DNA of 64,000 bases. Source: Intestinimonas aquisgranensis. Lineage in GTDB: Bacteria > Bacillota > Clostridia > Oscillospirales > Oscillospiraceae. Position 1 is the first letter of the stretch, and every line of letters starts with the position of its first letter. The position numbers and the translations under genes were made by a program. Under the pieces are notes generated by a model. The model did not search any database and was not told the DNA's origin. It saw only the letters and a program-made list of their open reading frames with translations. Location: the NCBI GenBank assembly GCA_020687605.1, contig JAJEQY010000005.1:1-64000 (forward strand), read 5' to 3'. Below are positions 27,802 to 36,035 of this stretch, piece after piece.

Positions 27802-29001
27802 ATGGGAATGCTGGATGGAATTCGTGTCATCGATATGACTATGAACGCAGCTGGGCCGGGTGCAGCCTCTATGTTTGCGGATCACGGCGCCGAAGTCATC
27901 AAAGTGGAGCGTCCGATTACAGGAGACGACTGCCGCTCCTTTGGTCCTTTTCTGGACGGGGTCAGTCTGTCGGATGCGTGGACAAACCGGGGCAAAAAAT
28001 CTGTTACTGTCAACTTACAGGACAGTGAGGGAGTCGAATTCGTCAAGAAGCTGGCCGCTAACGCAGATATTTTCCTGGAGAGTTTCCGTCCCGGCGTCAT
28101 GGCACGTTTGGGCCTGGGGTATGAGGTGATCCGGGAGATCAATCCCAAAATCATTTACGGCTCATTGACGGCCTTCGGGCAAAACGGATCCTATGCCAAA
28201 AGGCCGGGCTATGATATTATCGCCCAGGCCATGAGCGGATTGATGGCGGCCACCGGCGAACCGGAGGGCGATCCCATGCCGGTCGGTGTAGCACTGGGTG
28301 ATTTTGTGGGCGCGCAGAACCTCTACGCCGGTGTGATGACCGCGCTTTATCACAGAGCGATGACCGGCCATGGACAGTGGGTGGACATTTCCCTCGTTCA
28401 GGGACTGATCTTTATGAACGGGAACCTACACCAGTACGCCGTAGGCCGGAAGAACGCTCCCAGAGCAGGCGCGCATAACTCTCTCCTGTCACCCTACGGA
28501 CTTCACCACGGCAAGGATGGACAGTGCGCTATTGTGGCAGCCGTCGGCAAAAAAATCTGGGAATCCCTCTGTGACGTCATCGGACATCCTGAGCTCAAAG
28601 AGGACCCGAAATTCAACAACGTGGCACCCAGAGTGGCAAACCGCAAAGAGCTGACCGCTTACATTGAAGATTGGCTGAAGCAATTTGACAATATCAACGA
28701 TGCCGTGGATATTCTCCAGGCGCATGGCGTGCCCTCCTGCAAGGTATACGGGTTGGAAGACGTCATACTCGATAAGCATTTCAGAGAGCAGGGCTGGATT
28801 GTGGAGCAAAGTATGCCGGACAACTGCGGCAGCGATAAGACGTTCTTTACAAGAGCGCCCGTGGGCAAATACAGCGAGTGCCAGCCGCAGCTCCACAAGG
28901 GCTGTGTGCTGGGCGCCTATAACCATGAAGTCATGGCTGAATACGGGTACTCAGAGGAGGACATTGACCGGCTGCAGAAGAAATGGGCGGAGAAAAAGTA
29001 A
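27802..29001 (+). CDS. CaiB/BaiF family CoA-transferase
   Basis: 399 residues. The start at 27802 is chosen for AAGGAG nine bases upstream. It has GIRVIDMTMNAAGPGAASMFADHGAEVIKVE at the N-terminus and the catalytic Asp in VGVALGDFVGAQNLY (about residue 168). It resembles the cluster A transferase (6670-7887) more than its cluster B neighbour (18373-19608) in the motif spacing GQNGSYAKRPGYDIIAQAMSG. It is monocistronic and closed by a terminator at 29135. Confidence 0.9.
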   Translation: MGMLDGIRVIDMTMNAAGPGAASMFADHGAEVIKVERPITGDDCRSFGPFLDGVSLSDAWTNRGKKSVTVNLQDSEGVEFVKKLAANADIFLESFRPGVMARLGLGYEVIREINPKIIYGSLTAFGQNGSYAKRPGYDIIAQAMSGLMAATGEPEGDPMPVGVALGDFVGAQNLYAGVMTALYHRAMTGHGQWVDISLVQGLIFMNGNLHQYAVGRKNAPRAGAHNSLLSPYGLHHGKDGQCAIVAAVGKKIWESLCDVIGHPELKEDPKFNNVAPRVANRKELTAYIEDWLKQFDNINDAVDILQAHGVPSCKVYGLEDVILDKHFREQGWIVEQSMPDNCGSDKTFFTRAPVGKYSECQPQLHKGCVLGAYNHEVMAEYGYSEEDIDRLQKKWAEKK

Positions 29002-29134
29002 GCATCACAGCTTAACTTTGGAAACCGGGGCCTGCAGACATACACTGTGAGTCATCCGCATACGTACAGAAGATCGGCCGGAAGGCCGCAAACCATCCAC
29101 TAATCGGCTCAGTCAGGACATATTCGAACAGCCG

Positions 29135-29184
29135 AAGGGGGATTTCCGCCTGCTCATTGCAGGCGGGAATCCCCCTTGTTTTTC
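29135..29184 (+). terminator. Strong terminator after the CoA-transferase
   Basis: A 19-bp stem with one mismatch (from 29135, complement ending 29177), a short loop, and GTTTTTC directly after. It marks the right end of cargo cluster B. Confidence 0.85.
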
Positions 29185-29238
29185 TGGTCGTGTCAAGAAT
29201 TTTTGCACTCTGATTTGCAGGCCCTGGCGCAAATGAAG

Positions 29239-29478
29239 TCAGCCAGCAATGGAGGCGTCCTCAAGGACAGCCTCCAGGTGCTTCATATTCATGTACTTCT
29301 AGTTGCCCCACTGAGTGCCAGCCACATGGCGTAGCCGGGCACAGACCAGCATGAGAGCAGAGTCGCCGTCTGGGAAACTGCCCACTACACGAGTGCGGCG
29401 GCGGATCTTCCGGTTCAGCCTCGCAATAATATTGTTGGCTCGGATGCGAGTCCAGTGCTCGCTGGGAAAATCACAGTA
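29239..29478 (-). pseudogene. IS256-family transposase C-terminal remnant
   Basis: The minus strand reads DFPSEHWTRIRANNIIARLNRKIRRRTRVVGSFPDGDSALMLVCARLRHVAGTQWGN, then a stop, then KYMNMKHLE. This is the conserved C-terminal end of IS256-type (mutator) transposases with an internal stop, and the N-terminal two thirds are missing. It sits exactly at the seam between cargo cluster B and the element core, so a transposon may once have been involved in joining them. Confidence 0.85.
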
Positions 29479-29689
29479 ATAAATGGTTAAACGTATATTC
29501 TCGATTACAAATATCATATTCGTTTCCATAGATGGGACTCATAAGGTAAGACCGTTCCTAACTAGAACCTCTTGCATTTACCGTAATTATAAAGTGATTT
29601 ACCTAACATGAATATAGGATGCGGTGAATTAAAAAGTTTTGCATCTCACGAATCCACCGTATCACAAATCACTTTAAGGAGGGTCAATT

Positions 29690-29935
29690 ATGGTCAGCGT
29701 ACCCTACATCAACTACAAGGATCTGAATGAATTCTATACTATCTCCGAGGTCTGTAAGTTGTTCGAGATGGAAAAGTCGGAGCTGAGGAAAAAGTGCGAG
29801 AAGTACGACATCCAGCCCCGGAGAAATGAGATCGGCGAACATGGCTTCGTCAAGTACGATGTGAGGAAGCTGCATAACGCCATCTACCATGAAGCTGCCG
29901 GTCAGCGGGCGTGGGAGGACGATCCGTGGGCGTGA
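29690..29935 (+). CDS. Small element protein, putative DNA-binding
   Basis: 81 residues, start supported by AAGGAGGGTC. The sequence FYTISEVCKLFEMEKSELRKKCEKYDI looks like a helix-turn-helix of the MerR/excisionase type, followed by a short acidic tail. Its stop overlaps the next gene start (GTGA). A decayed copy is at 12859-13080, so the pair is a fixed part of this element family. The exact role (excision or copy control) is unknown. Confidence 0.65.
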   Translation: MVSVPYINYKDLNEFYTISEVCKLFEMEKSELRKKCEKYDIQPRRNEIGEHGFVKYDVRKLHNAIYHEAAGQRAWEDDPWA

Positions 29936-30108
29936 TCGATCTGCTGACAGTGGCGGAGGCTGCCGTGCTGCTGAAGACCAGCCGTCAGCAAATTCGAAAA
30001 ATGATCCGGAGTGGCCTGATCCCGGCAGTCAAGATTGGGCGCGAATGGCGCGTGGACCAGACTTATTTGCGGGAGTTCCTGGATCAGCATATGGCAGACA
30101 TGCTGTAA
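29932..30108 (+). CDS. Excisionase-like HTH protein
   Basis: 58 residues from the GTG at 29932, overlapping the previous stop by four bases (translation coupling). VIDLLTVAEAAVLLKTSRQQIRKMIRSGLIPAVKIGREWRVDQTYLREFL is a textbook excisionase/MerR-type DNA-binding domain. A second such protein lies beside the integrase (42554), so this one may act as a repressor or directionality factor. Confidence 0.8.
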   Translation: MIDLLTVAEAAVLLKTSRQQIRKMIRSGLIPAVKIGREWRVDQTYLREFLDQHMADML

Positions 30109-30199
30109 ACAATGGTGGTCAGAAAGTTTAGGCGAATATGTCATTTATGGGATAACGGTTCCGTATTCGACACAAAACGACGTATATATTATAACAGTG

Positions 30200-30229
30200 A
30201 AGGCCTCGGGGTAATTCCCCGGGGCCTTT
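30200..30229 (+). terminator. Leader hairpin before the amidoligase gene
   Basis: AAGGCC-TC-GGGG and CCCC-GG-GGCCTTT form a stem with a five-base loop, followed by ACTTTG. It lies 27 bases before the amidoligase start, downstream of AT-rich promoter-like sequence (TATATT at 30185-30190). It may end the small-gene transcript or attenuate the amidoligase operon. Confidence 0.55.
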
Positions 30230-30255
30230 ACTTTGTTATAAAGGAGTCGATCAAC

Positions 30256-31380
30256 ATGACCAACCAGCCACACATCTGCGCTCAATGCGGAAGTCAGGTA
30301 CCCGAATCCGAACTGTACACCTTTGACGGACACGCTCTGTGTCTCCGCTGCCTGGAAGAAAACACGGTACTCTGCCGGGAGTGCGGAGAGCGGATCTGGC
30401 GGGAGGACAATGCCGGGACCGAGGATGTCCCCCTCTGCCAGAACTGCTATGATGAGCGCTACACCTCCTGCTGCGACTGCGGGACCCTGCTCCACATTGC
30501 CAACGCCAACTATGAGGACTCAGACGAGAATGAGGACCATCCCTACTGCTCCAACTGCTACCAGCGCCATTTCCGCAATGTGTCCATCCATGACTACTAT
30601 TACAAACCGTGGCCCATCTTCTACGGAGAGGGGCCGCGGTTTTTTGGCGTAGAGCTGGAGATCGACGGAGCGGGAGAAGATCGTGAGCATGCGGAAACTC
30701 TGCTGCGCATCGCCAACGCCAACGGCGAGCGGATGTACATCAAGCACGACGGCTCCCTGGACGATGGCCTGGAGCTGGTCACCCATCCTCTGTCCCTGGC
30801 GGAGCATCTTCACCACTTTCCATGGGAAGCGCTGTGTAAAAAGGCAGCCGCTCTGGGCTACCTGAGCCACCGCGCCACCACCTGCGGCCTGCACATCCAC
30901 GTGAGCCGCCGGGCCTTCGGTGAGACGGAGCGGCAACAGGACGCCGCCATTGCCCGAGTCCTCTACTTCTTTGAGAAGCACTGGGAGGAGCTGCTGAAGT
31001 TCAGCCGCCGCACCCAGCGCCAGCTGGAGCGGTGGGCCGCCAGGTACGGCTATAAGGAGCAGCCCATGGAAATCCTGGACTATGCGAAAAAGGGCTATCA
31101 CGGCGGGCGCTACACCTGTGTGAACCTGCAAAACTCCGACACCGTGGAATTCCGCATCTTTCGCGGTACACTGAAGACCAACACCATTCTGGCCACGCTG
31201 GAACTGGTGGACCGGATCTGTGACGTGGCCATCAACCTCTCTGACGAGGAACTGCGGAGCCTGGCCTGGACCACCTTTGTATCCGGCATCACCGAAGACT
31301 GCTGCCTGGAGCTGGTGCAGTATCTGAAGGAACGGCGGCTCTATGTCAACGAGCCCGTGGAAAGCGAGGTGGAGGCATAA
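30256..31380 (+). CDS. Amidoligase-family enzyme with N-terminal zinc ribbons
   Basis: 374 residues from the ATG at 30256 (AAGGAG upstream). The first about 100 residues carry CxxC pairs (CAQCG, CLRCL, CRECG, CQNCY, CCDCG, CSNCY) typical of zinc ribbons. After that comes an amidoligase (COOH-NH2 ligase, glutamine-synthetase-like fold) domain with FFGVELEID, HDGSLDDGLELVTHPLS, CGLHIHVSR and EFRIFRGTLKTN. The family forms amide or peptide bonds with ATP. It overlaps the glutamine amidotransferase by one base, the classic pairing for such ligases. The target is unknown. A 134-base piece survives in the collapsed element (13164-13297). Confidence 0.85.
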   Translation: MTNQPHICAQCGSQVPESELYTFDGHALCLRCLEENTVLCRECGERIWREDNAGTEDVPLCQNCYDERYTSCCDCGTLLHIANANYEDSDENEDHPYCSNCYQRHFRNVSIHDYYYKPWPIFYGEGPRFFGVELEIDGAGEDREHAETLLRIANANGERMYIKHDGSLDDGLELVTHPLSLAEHLHHFPWEALCKKAAALGYLSHRATTCGLHIHVSRRAFGETERQQDAAIARVLYFFEKHWEELLKFSRRTQRQLERWAARYGYKEQPMEILDYAKKGYHGGRYTCVNLQNSDTVEFRIFRGTLKTNTILATLELVDRICDVAINLSDEELRSLAWTTFVSGITEDCCLELVQYLKERRLYVNEPVESEVEA

Positions 31381-32297
31381 TGTGCTGTCTTTTCGGTTTG
31401 ATGGACCCGCGTTACAATCTCAATGGCCGGCAGAGGGCACAGCTCCTTCAGTCTCTCTCCATCGCTTGTGAGGCCAGAGGCACCGACGCCACCGGCATTG
31501 CCTACCGCAGCGGCGGAAGGCTCCGCATCCACAAGAAGCCCCTCCCCGCCCATCAGTTCCGGTTTTTCCTGCCCGACGACGTCCACACCGTCATGGGCCA
31601 CACCCGAATGGCCACTCAGGGCAGCGCCGGCAAGACCTACAACAACCACCCCTTCCCCGGTACTGTGAACGGTCACGCCTTTGCCCTGGCCCACAACGGT
31701 GTCCTCTACAACGACAAGACTCTGCGCCGGAATCTGCATCTGCCCAACACCAAAATCGAGACCGACAGCTATGTGGCGGTCCAACTCATCGAGCGTCAAA
31801 AAGCCCTCTCCTTCTCCAGCCTGCGATCCATGGCGGAGTCAGTAGAGGGCTCATTTACCTTCACGATATTGGACCATATGAACGGTCTCTATTTCGTAAA
31901 GGGGGAAAATCCCCTGTGCCTGAATTACTATCCACGCCTGGGGCTCTATGTGTACGCCTCCACAAAAGAGATCCTGAATCGCGGCCTGGCCCACACGCTG
32001 CTGAAACAGGAGGTTGCCGAGGAGGTGCCGGTCCGCACCGAGGAGATCCTGTACCTGTCCGATGACGGGACCATAGCACGGGATACGTTCACCCTGTCCT
32101 GGGGCTTGTATAGTCCCTGGTCCGGCTGGTTTCGCGGAAGAAGGAGCACAAGCGTCACACTCGGAGACCCCTGGCTGAAAGAGCTCAGGGACATGGCCGG
32201 TGTGTTCGGATACCGGCCGGAGGATATCGACGACATGGCGGCCAATGGAATGAGCACCGATGAGATCGAGGAGGCACTGTATGTCGGAGAACTGTAA
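31380..32297 (+). CDS. Class II glutamine amidotransferase-like protein
   Basis: 305 residues starting MCCLFGLM, so Cys2 is exposed after Met removal as the N-terminal nucleophile. Conserved Ntn-type features follow: ARGTDATGIAYRS, MGHTRMATQGSA, NNHPF and LAHNGVLYND. It should release ammonia from glutamine or cleave a related amide, probably working with the amidoligase whose stop it overlaps (TAATG). About 70 extra C-terminal residues have no recognised domain. Confidence 0.85.
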   Translation: MCCLFGLMDPRYNLNGRQRAQLLQSLSIACEARGTDATGIAYRSGGRLRIHKKPLPAHQFRFFLPDDVHTVMGHTRMATQGSAGKTYNNHPFPGTVNGHAFALAHNGVLYNDKTLRRNLHLPNTKIETDSYVAVQLIERQKALSFSSLRSMAESVEGSFTFTILDHMNGLYFVKGENPLCLNYYPRLGLYVYASTKEILNRGLAHTLLKQEVAEEVPVRTEEILYLSDDGTIARDTFTLSWGLYSPWSGWFRGRRSTSVTLGDPWLKELRDMAGVFGYRPEDIDDMAANGMSTDEIEEALYVGEL

Positions 32298-32691
32298 CAG
32301 CGTGAGCATGCTCCGTGTTCTGGTGGTAGAGCCGGGGAAGCAACCAAAGATTCAGACCATCCCACACACCCTGCAGGCCATGCAGGCTCTGGTGGGAGGG
32401 CCCATCCAGGCGGTCTATCCCTTTGAGGAGCCGGTGGCCCTGATCTGCAATGAGGAGGGAAAGCTGGAGGGCCTGCCCCCCAACCGCGGCCTGTGGGACG
32501 AGGACGGGACACTCTACGACGTGGCCTGCGGCACCTTCTTTCTCTGCGCCGCTCCACCGGATGAGGATACCTTCCGCAGTCTGACGGAAGAACAGGTCCG
32601 GCACTATCAGGAGCGGTTTGCCCGACCGGAGATCTTTCTCCTGGGGCCGGACGGACAACTGCTGGTCCTCCCTGTGGAGGCCGCTCCATGA
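32281..32691 (+). CDS. DUF3846-like protein
   Basis: 136 residues. The ATG at 32281 has GAGGAGG seven bases upstream and overlaps the previous gene by 17 bases. MLRVLVVEPGKQPKIQTIPHTLQAMQALVGGPIQAVYPFEE followed by NRGLWDEDGTLYDVACGTFFLC is the DUF3846 pattern common on clostridial plasmids and integrative elements. The function is unknown. It overlaps the next gene through ATGA. Confidence 0.75.
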   Translation: MSENCNSVSMLRVLVVEPGKQPKIQTIPHTLQAMQALVGGPIQAVYPFEEPVALICNEEGKLEGLPPNRGLWDEDGTLYDVACGTFFLCAAPPDEDTFRSLTEEQVRHYQERFARPEIFLLGPDGQLLVLPVEAAP

Positions 32692-32948
32692 TCCGTCGGC
32701 TGTACGAGGGCGGTCTGGACCCATCGGCACGGGATCTTCGCAGAGAACCAGGATACCGGGAAGCCATTGCAAACCTGCTGGAGGCGGAGGAGCATCTGCG
32801 CAAAAGCCTGTCCATGGAGCAATGCTCCGCGTTGGAGAAGCTGTCCGCCGCCTACATCGAGCTTCAGAAAATTGGGGCCCGCAGTGCCTTTGCCGACGGG
32901 TTTTCCATCGGGGTCCAGCTCACTGCGGAGGCCCTGAGGCGCTTTTGA
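32688..32948 (+). CDS. Small helical protein (DUF6809-like)
   Basis: 86 residues, mostly helical (EAIANLLEAEEHLRKSLSMEQCSALEKLSAAYIELQ, then FADGFSIGVQLTAEAL). This matches a small family seen next to DUF3846 and antirestriction-like genes on clostridial mobile elements. The ATGA overlap with the previous gene shows coupling. It is last in the amidoligase operon and convergent with the repressor gene two bases away. Confidence 0.6.
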   Translation: MIRRLYEGGLDPSARDLRREPGYREAIANLLEAEEHLRKSLSMEQCSALEKLSAAYIELQKIGARSAFADGFSIGVQLTAEALRRF

Positions 32949-32950
32949 AT

Positions 32951-33250
32951 TCAATCACGAAATGTTTGCAAAAAACCGGCCAGCGCCTGTCTCTGCCTGG
33001 GAGTCAGGCGCTGGAGTTCTTCTGTCAGCAGATCAGAAGGAGCTGCCGTACTGTCTGTATCCGCAAAAAACTCGCTCAGGGAAAGTTGGAGGGTATCGCA
33101 GATGAGTGCAAGATTCTCCACGGAAATCCCCTTCTCTCCCAACTCTACCGAGCGCAGAAAACTCTGGGAAAGGCCGCACTGGTTGGCCAGGCGATTGGTG
33201 GTCCATCCCCTGCTTTCCCGTAAGCTTTTGATTCGAGCACCTACATCCAT
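32951..33250 (-). CDS. XRE-family HTH repressor
   Basis: 99 residues with a Cro/CI-type HTH (IKSLRESRGWTTNRLANQCGLSQSFLRSVELGEKGISVENLALICDTL) and a short C-terminal helix. It is divergent from the AAA+ cassette. A 9-bp-arm dyad lies in the shared intergenic space. The likely role is repressor of the cassette and of itself. Confidence 0.88.
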   Translation of the reverse strand: MDVGARIKSLRESRGWTTNRLANQCGLSQSFLRSVELGEKGISVENLALICDTLQLSLSEFFADTDSTAAPSDLLTEELQRLTPRQRQALAGFLQTFRD

Positions 33251-33263
33251 AGCAATACCTCAT

Positions 33264-33291
33264 TTCTTTTGCAATAACTTTAGCAAAAGAA
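33264..33291. promoter_or_regulatory. Operator-like dyad beside the XRE gene
   Basis: TTCTTTTGC (33264-33272) and GCAAAAGAA (33283-33291) are perfect complements separated by ten bases. The dyad is 13 bases upstream of the repressor start and 10 bases upstream of the AAA+ promoter -35, so it is a natural repressor site. Confidence 0.65.
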
Positions 33292-33301
33292 AACGGAAAT
33301 A

Positions 33302-33330
33302 TTTACATCTATAGATATATATGCTATCTT
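33302..33330 (+). promoter_or_regulatory. Promoter of the AAA+ cassette
   Basis: TTTACA (33302-33307), a 17-base spacer, then TATCTT (33325-33330), followed by AAGAGGTGATG as the ribosome site for the ATG at 33351. Confidence 0.65.
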
Positions 33331-33350
33331 TATAGAAAAGAGGTGATGAT

Positions 33351-34289
33351 ATGCCCATACGTATGACCAAGGAGATGGAACCACCATCCCCTACGGCAGA
33401 TATGCCCCAGCCAAGGGAACGCCGGAAAATTACGTGGGAGCTGACCAAACCAAAGTACAGCCTGTCCGATCTGATCCTGGACCGGTCCACCGCGTCGCAG
33501 CTTCTGGATGTGATCTCTTATTTTCAGAACCGAACGCTCCTTTTCGAAACGTGGGGACTGGGGCAGCGGTTCCCACAGCAGCTTTGTCTGGCCGTCAATC
33601 TGTACGGGCCGCCGGGGACCGGGAAAACGATGGCGGCCCATGCCATTGCCAAGGCTGTCGCTATGCCGCTGATCTGTGTGGATTACGCTGAGATCGAATC
33701 CAAATATGTGGGAGAAACCTCCAAAAACCTCAGCGCTCTGTTCCACGCGGCGCAGGAAAAGCAGGCGGTTATCTTTTTCGATGAAGCCGACGCTCTATTA
33801 AGCAAGCGTGTCACCAACATGACTTCCGCCACAGACGTCAGCGTGAATCAGACCCGCTCGGTGCTGCTCAATCTGCTCAACGGCTATCAGGGAGTCATCC
33901 TGTTTGCCACAAACTTCATCCAGAACTTTGACGCTGCCTTTCTGCGGCGGATCAAATTCCACATTGCGTTCCATCTGCCGGACCGAACCCTCAGAGAACG
34001 GCTCTGGAGGATGTACATCCCGGACAGGATGCCCTGTCAGGCGGATTTTGAATACCTGGCGGCCACCTATGACGGCGTCAGCGGAAGCGACATCGCAAAC
34101 GCCGTCTTTTCGGCGGCAGTCTCCGCCGCGCGAGAAAAGGAGACGATGGTCACTCAGCCTTACCTGGAGGAAGCCATCCAGTCCGTGCTCCGAGTCAAGC
34201 AGGCCAATGCCGGAGGCGTCACAGTAAGCGTACGCAGGATCAGCGAGGAAGAAGCGCAGAAGAAGATAGGAGGAAGTAAACAATCATGA
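33351..34289 (+). CDS. AAA+ ATPase of a five-gene element cassette
   Basis: 312 residues. A single classical AAA domain has Walker A GPPGTGKT (86-93), Walker B VIFFDEAD, NQTRSVLLNLLNGY and a second region of homology ending AAFLRRIKFHIAFHLP with the arginine finger pair. This is the CDC48/FtsH/spastin-like group without protease or extra domain. The N-terminal about 50 residues are variable. Its stop overlaps the next start (ATGA), and five genes to 36197 follow with small gaps. The partners are membrane proteins, so it may remodel a membrane complex. Confidence 0.85.
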   Translation: MPIRMTKEMEPPSPTADMPQPRERRKITWELTKPKYSLSDLILDRSTASQLLDVISYFQNRTLLFETWGLGQRFPQQLCLAVNLYGPPGTGKTMAAHAIAKAVAMPLICVDYAEIESKYVGETSKNLSALFHAAQEKQAVIFFDEADALLSKRVTNMTSATDVSVNQTRSVLLNLLNGYQGVILFATNFIQNFDAAFLRRIKFHIAFHLPDRTLRERLWRMYIPDRMPCQADFEYLAATYDGVSGSDIANAVFSAAVSAAREKETMVTQPYLEEAIQSVLRVKQANAGGVTVSVRRISEEEAQKKIGGSKQS

Positions 34290-34639
34290 TATTGACAGCA
34301 TTGCTGTTCGGAGCGGCCGTCATCGCCGGAGCGGGGATCGTGGCCGCCTTTTGGAACGACCTCGTGGCCTTTTTGAAAAAGGCGGTGGAAAAGGTCCGGG
34401 CCCTGGTAGCCGGTATCGTCTACGGTACCAAAGTCTTTATCCGGAAGATCGGCGAAGCATTCAAAGAGATCTCCCGCAATTATTCCAAAGTGGACGATCA
34501 CTGGCAGGAGACCATTGTCACCAGAGAAATTCCGGCCAGTAAAGTCCCGGAGGACATTCTGGCCAGGGCCAACGACATGGGCCATGGCCAGGAGCTGGAT
34601 ATCACGGATGAGCTGGAAATGCAGCTGGAAAGCGCGTAA
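34286..34639 (+). CDS. Small membrane-anchored protein of the AAA+ cassette
   Basis: 117 residues: an N-terminal hydrophobic helix (ILTALLFGAAVIAGAGIVAAFW), an amphipathic helical middle, and an acidic tail. It is translationally coupled to the ATPase by ATGA. No family was recognised. It could anchor the ATPase to the membrane. Confidence 0.6.
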   Translation: MILTALLFGAAVIAGAGIVAAFWNDLVAFLKKAVEKVRALVAGIVYGTKVFIRKIGEAFKEISRNYSKVDDHWQETIVTREIPASKVPEDILARANDMGHGQELDITDELEMQLESA

Positions 34640-34651
34640 GGAGGCGCAGTT

Positions 34652-35086
34652 ATGGAAGGGAAAACAGACAACAGCATGACATCAAAAGAGCGGATCAAAA
34701 AGGCCTGGGAGGAAAATGACCTGGTGGCCCTCTTTAAGGAGGGGATCGACAGTTTCCTCTCTCTGCTGAGTCAGCGGCCCGTCCCTTTTGAAACCTTTCT
34801 GGAGGAGATTGGCGGCCAGATCGACCGCCGCATCCCCACACTGGAGAAAAACAGCGGCGGGACCTTTTATGGCGGAACGCTGACCCTGCAGCCGCTGGAA
34901 GGACAGAATCTTGAGCTGTGCGCGGTCCTGTATTCCAGGGCGCCGGACGGGCAGTGGAGCGTCACACAGATGCATACCCAGGCCAAGCAGTCTCAGATTT
35001 CTGACTGGGATACGGAACCACGCCTGGCCCCGTTGAGGCAGGGCGGGAAACTCGAGTTCCCCATCGATCCTCCGGAAAAGGCATGA
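34652..35086 (+). CDS. Soluble cassette protein, unrecognised
   Basis: 144 residues with GGAG ribosome site (GTAAGGAGGCGCAGTT). A charged helical N-terminal half is followed by a beta-rich half (GGTFYGGTLTLQPLEGQNLELCAVLYSR). No signal peptide or membrane segment is present. The family is unknown. It lies between two membrane-protein genes of the AAA+ cassette. Confidence 0.55.
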   Translation: MEGKTDNSMTSKERIKKAWEENDLVALFKEGIDSFLSLLSQRPVPFETFLEEIGGQIDRRIPTLEKNSGGTFYGGTLTLQPLEGQNLELCAVLYSRAPDGQWSVTQMHTQAKQSQISDWDTEPRLAPLRQGGKLEFPIDPPEKA

Positions 35087-35093
35087 AGCGGCC

Positions 35094-36026
35094 ATGTTGA
35101 ATCTGATCCTCAACCTCATCGTTCTGTTCATCGCCCTGATCATTCAGGTATGTAAATGGCTGTTTGCCGCCGGGAAATATGTGATCGTCCACATCCTTCC
35201 AGTCCTTTGGTATTGGTTTGTACGCATCATTCCATGGGCAGGGATCCCCATCGCACTATTGGCGCTCTGGCAGCTTCGGGAGCGGTTCCTGGGCCGGGTG
35301 GTCGTATACCTTGGATTGGGCGGTATCTGGTGGCTCACGCTGGAGGAGCCGCCGTGGCGGTATCTGCTGGCCGGCATCCTTCTTTGGGAGTGTTACTGCC
35401 TGATTGCAGCTATCGTAATGGGTCTGCGTGGACACTCATTTCGGGTACGTCTCTCAAAGGCGGGCATCCTCATCCCTTCTGAGATGGCGGGAGTCCCGGC
35501 GCAAGTTTTATCCTGGATCAGTCGGAAGAAGCTTGCCGTGGCTGATCGGAGCGGGAATCTCTGTTCCACAAAGTTCCTGGATGCAGTGTGCAGACAGTTG
35601 AATGTGAATGGGGCTATGACACAGCCGGAGCTTTTTACGGCAAGTCAGAAGGTCGTACCTAGCTTTCCGGAAGGCAGGAGTCAGACCCTGCTGAAATTTC
35701 TGGTTCTGCACAGGGGTGCCGTCCTGCTTCCGGGAGCACCGCTCTACTGCATCGGGCCGGATGCTGTGAAGGAGTGCAAATCTCTCCTGTATCTCGAGGG
35801 TGCGGCCACTCAGCAGGAATTCTCCACGCTCTGCGCACATTTTCCACCGCTATCAAGCCTTTCCATCTCAAAAGAGCGGTTGGCCTCAGCCATATTAAAA
35901 AGTATGAGCGACAGAGGCGAGGTCAAGAAGGTCCCACTCTCTGAAACCGGCGAAACGCTGTACGTAGTCAAAAATCCGCCTGCTCAAACCAAAATGACGC
36001 GGATGGAGATCTCACTGGACGATTAG
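35094..36026 (+). CDS. Multi-helix membrane protein with C-terminal soluble domain
   Basis: 310 residues. Four or so hydrophobic segments lie in the first 115 residues (LILNLIVLFIALIIQV, VLWYWFVRIIPWAGIPIALLAL, and two more), followed by about 190 soluble residues that look helical and winged-helix-like (ATQQEFSTLCAHFPPLSSLSISKERLASAILKSMSDRGEVKKV). No family was recognised. It starts 7 bases after the preceding stop and is fourth gene of the cassette. Confidence 0.6.
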   Translation: MLNLILNLIVLFIALIIQVCKWLFAAGKYVIVHILPVLWYWFVRIIPWAGIPIALLALWQLRERFLGRVVVYLGLGGIWWLTLEEPPWRYLLAGILLWECYCLIAAIVMGLRGHSFRVRLSKAGILIPSEMAGVPAQVLSWISRKKLAVADRSGNLCSTKFLDAVCRQLNVNGAMTQPELFTASQKVVPSFPEGRSQTLLKFLVLHRGAVLLPGAPLYCIGPDAVKECKSLLYLEGAATQQEFSTLCAHFPPLSSLSISKERLASAILKSMSDRGEVKKVPLSETGETLYVVKNPPAQTKMTRMEISLDD

Positions 36027-36035
36027 GAGGCAGAT

